NCBI GenBank assembly: GCA_036266845.1
Contig: DATAXI010000034.1
Location: forward strand, 1 to 25,493
Direction: 5' to 3'
DNA from: DATAXI01 sp036266845
Lineage (GTDB): Bacteria > Verrucomicrobiota > Verrucomicrobiia > Chthoniobacterales > Chthoniobacteraceae
Length of the DNA: 25,493 nucleotides
Shown here piece by piece: positions 23,901 to 25,493 of this stretch; the stretch's first letter is position 1, and every line of letters starts with the position of its first letter. The translations under genes and the position numbers were made by a program. The notes under the pieces are model-generated. The model was not told the origin of the DNA. It saw nothing but the letters and a program-made list of their open reading frames with translations, and did not search any database.

Positions 23901-25493
23901 CGCCGCGCAGGTGCAGGCGCTGGGCCGTGAACACGAGGGCCTATTGGCAGCGGCGGCAGCCGCCCATCAGCAGGCGGGCGCCGCCGCGAAAGCCGAATTT
24001 GAAAAGCAGACCGCGGCAATGCGCGCACAACACGCCGGCCAGGTGGAGGCGCTCAAGGGCGAGCACGCAAAGCAGGGCGAGCATCTCCGCGCGCAGCACG
24101 CCGTGACGATTCAGGAGAAGGAGGCGCTCGCTCTGGCAATCGTCGCCGCGCGCGCCGAGCATGAAAAAGCGCTTCAGGCGGCCGCCACGCAAAATGCGGC
24201 GCAGCTCGACGCGGCCAGGAAAGAGCACGAGGGCAAACTGCAGAGCGCCCAGCAGGCGCACCAGGGCGCGATCGAGGCCATGCGCGGCGAGCACAGCGCG
24301 CAGACCGGCCAGATCAAGACCGCGCACGCAAAACAGATCGAAGGGCTCCAGGCTGAAAGCGCGAAGCGCATGGAGGCGCTGCAAGCGGAGCATGCGAAGC
24401 GCGTCGAGGAATTGCGCAAGCAACAGGCGGCAATCGCAGCCGAGGCGGAAAAGGCGCGCGCCGCCCATCAGCAGACACTCCAGGAGCTGACGCAGAAACA
24501 TAGCGCCCAACTCGAAACCACGGCTGCCGCGCATAAGAAGCAATTTGACGCGCTCAAGACCGATCACGCACAACACTCCGCCGCGCTAATGCAGCAAAAA
24601 ACCGCCGCGGACCGCGAGCGCGACGGGATCATCGAGAAACTCAACAAGACCCGCGAGGATCACCAGAAAGCGCTGGAAGCCCTCGCCGCGCAGCACCAGC
24701 AGGCAATTGCGGCGGAGCAGGAAAAGGCGCGGGGAGAAATCGCCGCGGCCGCCGCCCGGCAAAAGCAAAAAGCGGAGCAGGACCTTGCCGCCGCGAGCGG
24801 GAAGCATCAGAGCGATCTCGAAGCCGCAGCCGCCGCAAACGCGAAGCAGATCGAAGCGTTGCAGCAAAAGCATGCGCACGATTTTGCCGGGGCCAGGGCC
24901 GGCCATGAGAAGGAGATTGCCCGCGTCCACGGCGAGCGGGAGAAAGCAGTGGCGGAGGCGGCCGCCATCGTGGCGGAAATCGCCGCGCTGCGTGAGACGC
25001 ACAAGAAGGATGTTGCGGAAATCAGCGGCAAGCATCAGCAGGCGCTGGCCGCATTGCGCGCGGATTTCGACAGGCGCTCCGCCGATCTTGCCGCCAAACA
25101 TGCCGCGGAATTGCAGGCGCGCCAGGAAGCCGCCGCCGGGCGGGAACGCGCTTTCGACCAGGAGCGCAATGCCGCAGCCGCGGCAAAGGCGGCGGTGGAG
25201 GCCGATTTTGCGAAAACCCGCGAAACCCATGCGGCGGAGATCGTGCAATTGAAACAGGGCCACGGCGCTGCCCTCGCCGCCGCCGGCCAGGCGCATGCCG
25301 CGGAGGCGCAATCGCTGCGGGACGATGCCGCGCGCAAGACCGGCTCCCTGCGCGGCCAACTGGACGACACCACCAAACAACGGGACGCGCTCGCAGGGCA
25401 ACTGGACAAAATGCGCGCCGATCATGTGCAGCAGATTTCCACGCTCACCAGGCAGCGGGAAGATTTGGGGAAGGAACGCGACTCGATCATGTC
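20992..25493 (+). CDS. Giant hendecad coiled-coil protein, 3' end beyond window
   Basis: I do not recognise this protein. The frame opens at ATG 20992 and runs 1500 codons to the window edge without a stop. Residues 11-95 and 141-230 are two copies of one domain, separated by an Ala/Pro-rich linker (about 110-140) that includes a run of ten C. Residues about 230-310 form a linker with Ala/Pro patches, and an ordinary Glu/Arg/Gln coiled coil starts near 255. From residue 437 to the edge, units of 11 residues with the pattern xEHxKxLExLx alternate with linkers of 14 or 21 residues rich in ERDxxxxQL. There is no signal peptide or membrane helix in the visible part, so a cytoplasmic scaffold or filament is the simplest guess. 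The antisense frames are open only because of the repeats. Upstream is a divergent reductase; no Shine-Dalgarno site is seen. Confidence 0.9.
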   Translation, partial: MAKTQSAPAGEIVLQLGDLLSRIPKEYLLPGSHDPRQPVRFPVEELADFIETGRTTMSLRRLAQACPNVIKPDAAKDVDIPFPVQKVMGQIPHRELGEPRQRTLFSLRGEPAAASAPQPAAASSATGAPPPLPPTNGGDEEKIHLSLHTILAALPGEWRTPGLQKVDEATRVAIPLRLVEHQLPTGRVEIPLTQFLAGVPPALREHFPSDPRKTVPIPLTEIFPNLPDRPKGSSPGVREQVASLGSTTAVRETGKVNDELARKLVDASTRIDALMRERDAAVKQRDEIREALKRQAAAAPEPGQAPGEAEAATARLEAMGRERDVVITEKESEIGALRQQLETQRKEHQTLAAERDQWQKHRSELAEQLEQLKNQHRKELESNSQRVNVTVREKDEGLSRLSQSIEDRKRELKSIERERDNAIREREAVASQLAEARGDQKKQVETLRGSHKKQLETLGEDYNKQLASLAAEHTKQLESLRVDHKKRIEAFMQERTMALTERDQINAQLAKAREDHSTQVRTLTGDYKRQIESLTKDHKKNLDAVQQQRDALAREQNSLTTQITQVREQHKKQLEAIAQQRDDVMRERDLAKAQMQQSREDHKRHLDVLTGDFSRQLAIVREEHKKELAALNQLRDDINREREALAQQLVEAEKGHQKQVESLTSDQHKQIQTLNEDYSRRLASLEDARNKVAAERDAKQTELGQTREDHKRLLESLQERQRKQVEEVALTHKKAVDELSSQRDIVTGERDSLSFQLSQAHEAHKKQIQLLTTDHRQHAESLNQQREQIIAERESLAAQIIRLEAEYKGSVESLRGEHNAEVERLLAGHRKGLDDLAADHGQRIDEMRAGHAKSMAGMNAQQEALKREKEEVLARLAEREEDHKKAAAGLDEDHRKALEALKAAHNEAMEGLAAEHRAGIEELTAEHRRHMDAAHTQRDAFSREKEAIAAQLEQARADHRKALENAAAAHAAQVQALGREHEGLLAAAAAAHQQAGAAAKAEFEKQTAAMRAQHAGQVEALKGEHAKQGEHLRAQHAVTIQEKEALALAIVAARAEHEKALQAAATQNAAQLDAARKEHEGKLQSAQQAHQGAIEAMRGEHSAQTGQIKTAHAKQIEGLQAESAKRMEALQAEHAKRVEELRKQQAAIAAEAEKARAAHQQTLQELTQKHSAQLETTAAAHKKQFDALKTDHAQHSAALMQQKTAADRERDGIIEKLNKTREDHQKALEALAAQHQQAIAAEQEKARGEIAAAAARQKQKAEQDLAAASGKHQSDLEAAAAANAKQIEALQQKHAHDFAGARAGHEKEIARVHGEREKAVAEAAAIVAEIAALRETHKKDVAEISGKHQQALAALRADFDRRSADLAAKHAAELQARQEAAAGRERAFDQERNAAAAAKAAVEADFAKTRETHAAEIVQLKQGHGAALAAAGQAHAAEAQSLRDDAARKTGSLRGQLDDTTKQRDALAGQLDKMRADHVQQISTLTRQREDLGKERDSIM
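21022..21681 (+). repeat. Duplicated N-terminal domain made of eight 13-residue motifs
   Basis: In protein numbering the motif starts at 12, 39, 55 and 80, and again at 143, 172, 188 and 215. The consensus is [IV]-x-[ILF]-P-L-x-x-[IL]-L-x-x-[LIV]-P; examples are VEIPLTQFLAGVP and VPIPLTEIFPNLP. The spacings are 27/16/25 in the first set and 29/16/27 in the second, so the whole four-motif domain is duplicated. Further matches are SRIPKEYLLPG with AALPGEWRTPG, and TGR before the third motif of each copy (ETGRTTMSL, PTGRVEIPL). The linker between the copies is about 45 residues. Confidence 0.75.
22300..25493 (+). repeat. Hendecad (33-bp) repeats with 14- or 21-residue linkers
   Basis: From codon 437 the protein repeats every 11 residues with core positions 3 (His, sometimes Tyr or Phe), 7 and 10 (Leu/Ile/Val/Met), the 4-3-4 spacing of a hendecad. 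Runs of 5 units (22300-22464) and 8 units (24154-24417) can be read directly. Between runs stand linkers of 21 residues, such as the one starting MQERTMALTERDQ, or once 14. Four blocks of 54 residues (162 bp, three hendecads plus 21) lie at 22528-22689, 22786-22947, 22948-23109 and 23110-23271; variants of 32 and 43 residues differ by exact multiples of 11. Register becomes looser after about 24700. Confidence 0.85.

Noticed and set aside
22300..25493. Tandem 33-bp and 162-bp periodicity considered as a CRISPR-like or minisatellite array
   Set aside because: The repeats are in frame, degenerate at codon level and conserve amino-acid pattern rather than DNA sequence, so they are protein repeats.

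Overview
The window is GC-rich (about 60% by eye), densely coding bacterial chromosome. The gene set points to Verrucomicrobiota (PVC superphylum), perhaps the Chthoniobacterales/Terrimicrobium side. The clues are a three-gene b558-type SdhCAB, a PHP-glycosyltransferase fusion ahead of dnaG-rpoD, a cyanobacterial-like zwf-opcA pair, an rpmH-rnpA-yidD-yidC-jag cluster, and few recognisable Shine-Dalgarno sites. The taxonomic call is inference from gene content; no 16S or marker search was possible. I see no tRNA, rRNA, CRISPR array, insertion sequence or phage gene.

Layout, left to right. (1) 1-3034, plus strand: end of sdhC, then sdhA and sdhB, joined by ATGA start/stop overlaps; this is succinate dehydrogenase of the TCA cycle and respiratory chain. 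(2) 3097-4683, minus: a secreted tannase/feruloyl-esterase-family protein, convergent with sdhB. (3) 4937-11203, minus: a likely operon of PHP-glycosyltransferase, dnaG (primase) and rpoD (main sigma factor), ended by a strong intrinsic terminator at about 4864-4888. (4) 11323-12291, minus: an aldo/keto reductase, divergent from (5) zwf-opcA at 12553-15174, plus, the entry to the oxidative pentose phosphate pathway; the gap between them holds two hairpins. (6) 15175-16063, minus: rpoZ, smpB and a small membrane protein. (7) 16263-19478, minus: rpmH, rnpA, yidD, yidC and a jag-like KH/R3H gene (ribosome, RNase P and membrane insertion), with two candidate promoters upstream of rpmH. (8) 19668-20828, minus: a CysJ-like FAD/NADPH reductase without a flavodoxin domain. 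(9) 20992 to the window end, plus: a giant coiled-coil gene still open after 1500 codons.

The most unusual locus is (9). Its N-terminus holds a duplicated domain of about 85-90 residues built from eight copies of a 13-residue motif. From residue 437 the protein is a long coiled coil in which 11-residue (hendecad) units with a His or aromatic residue in a core position alternate with linkers of 14 or 21 residues (two or three heptads). The second notable point is rnpA: its frame has no ATG, GTG or TTG upstream of the conserved N-terminus and stays open through the whole of rpmH.
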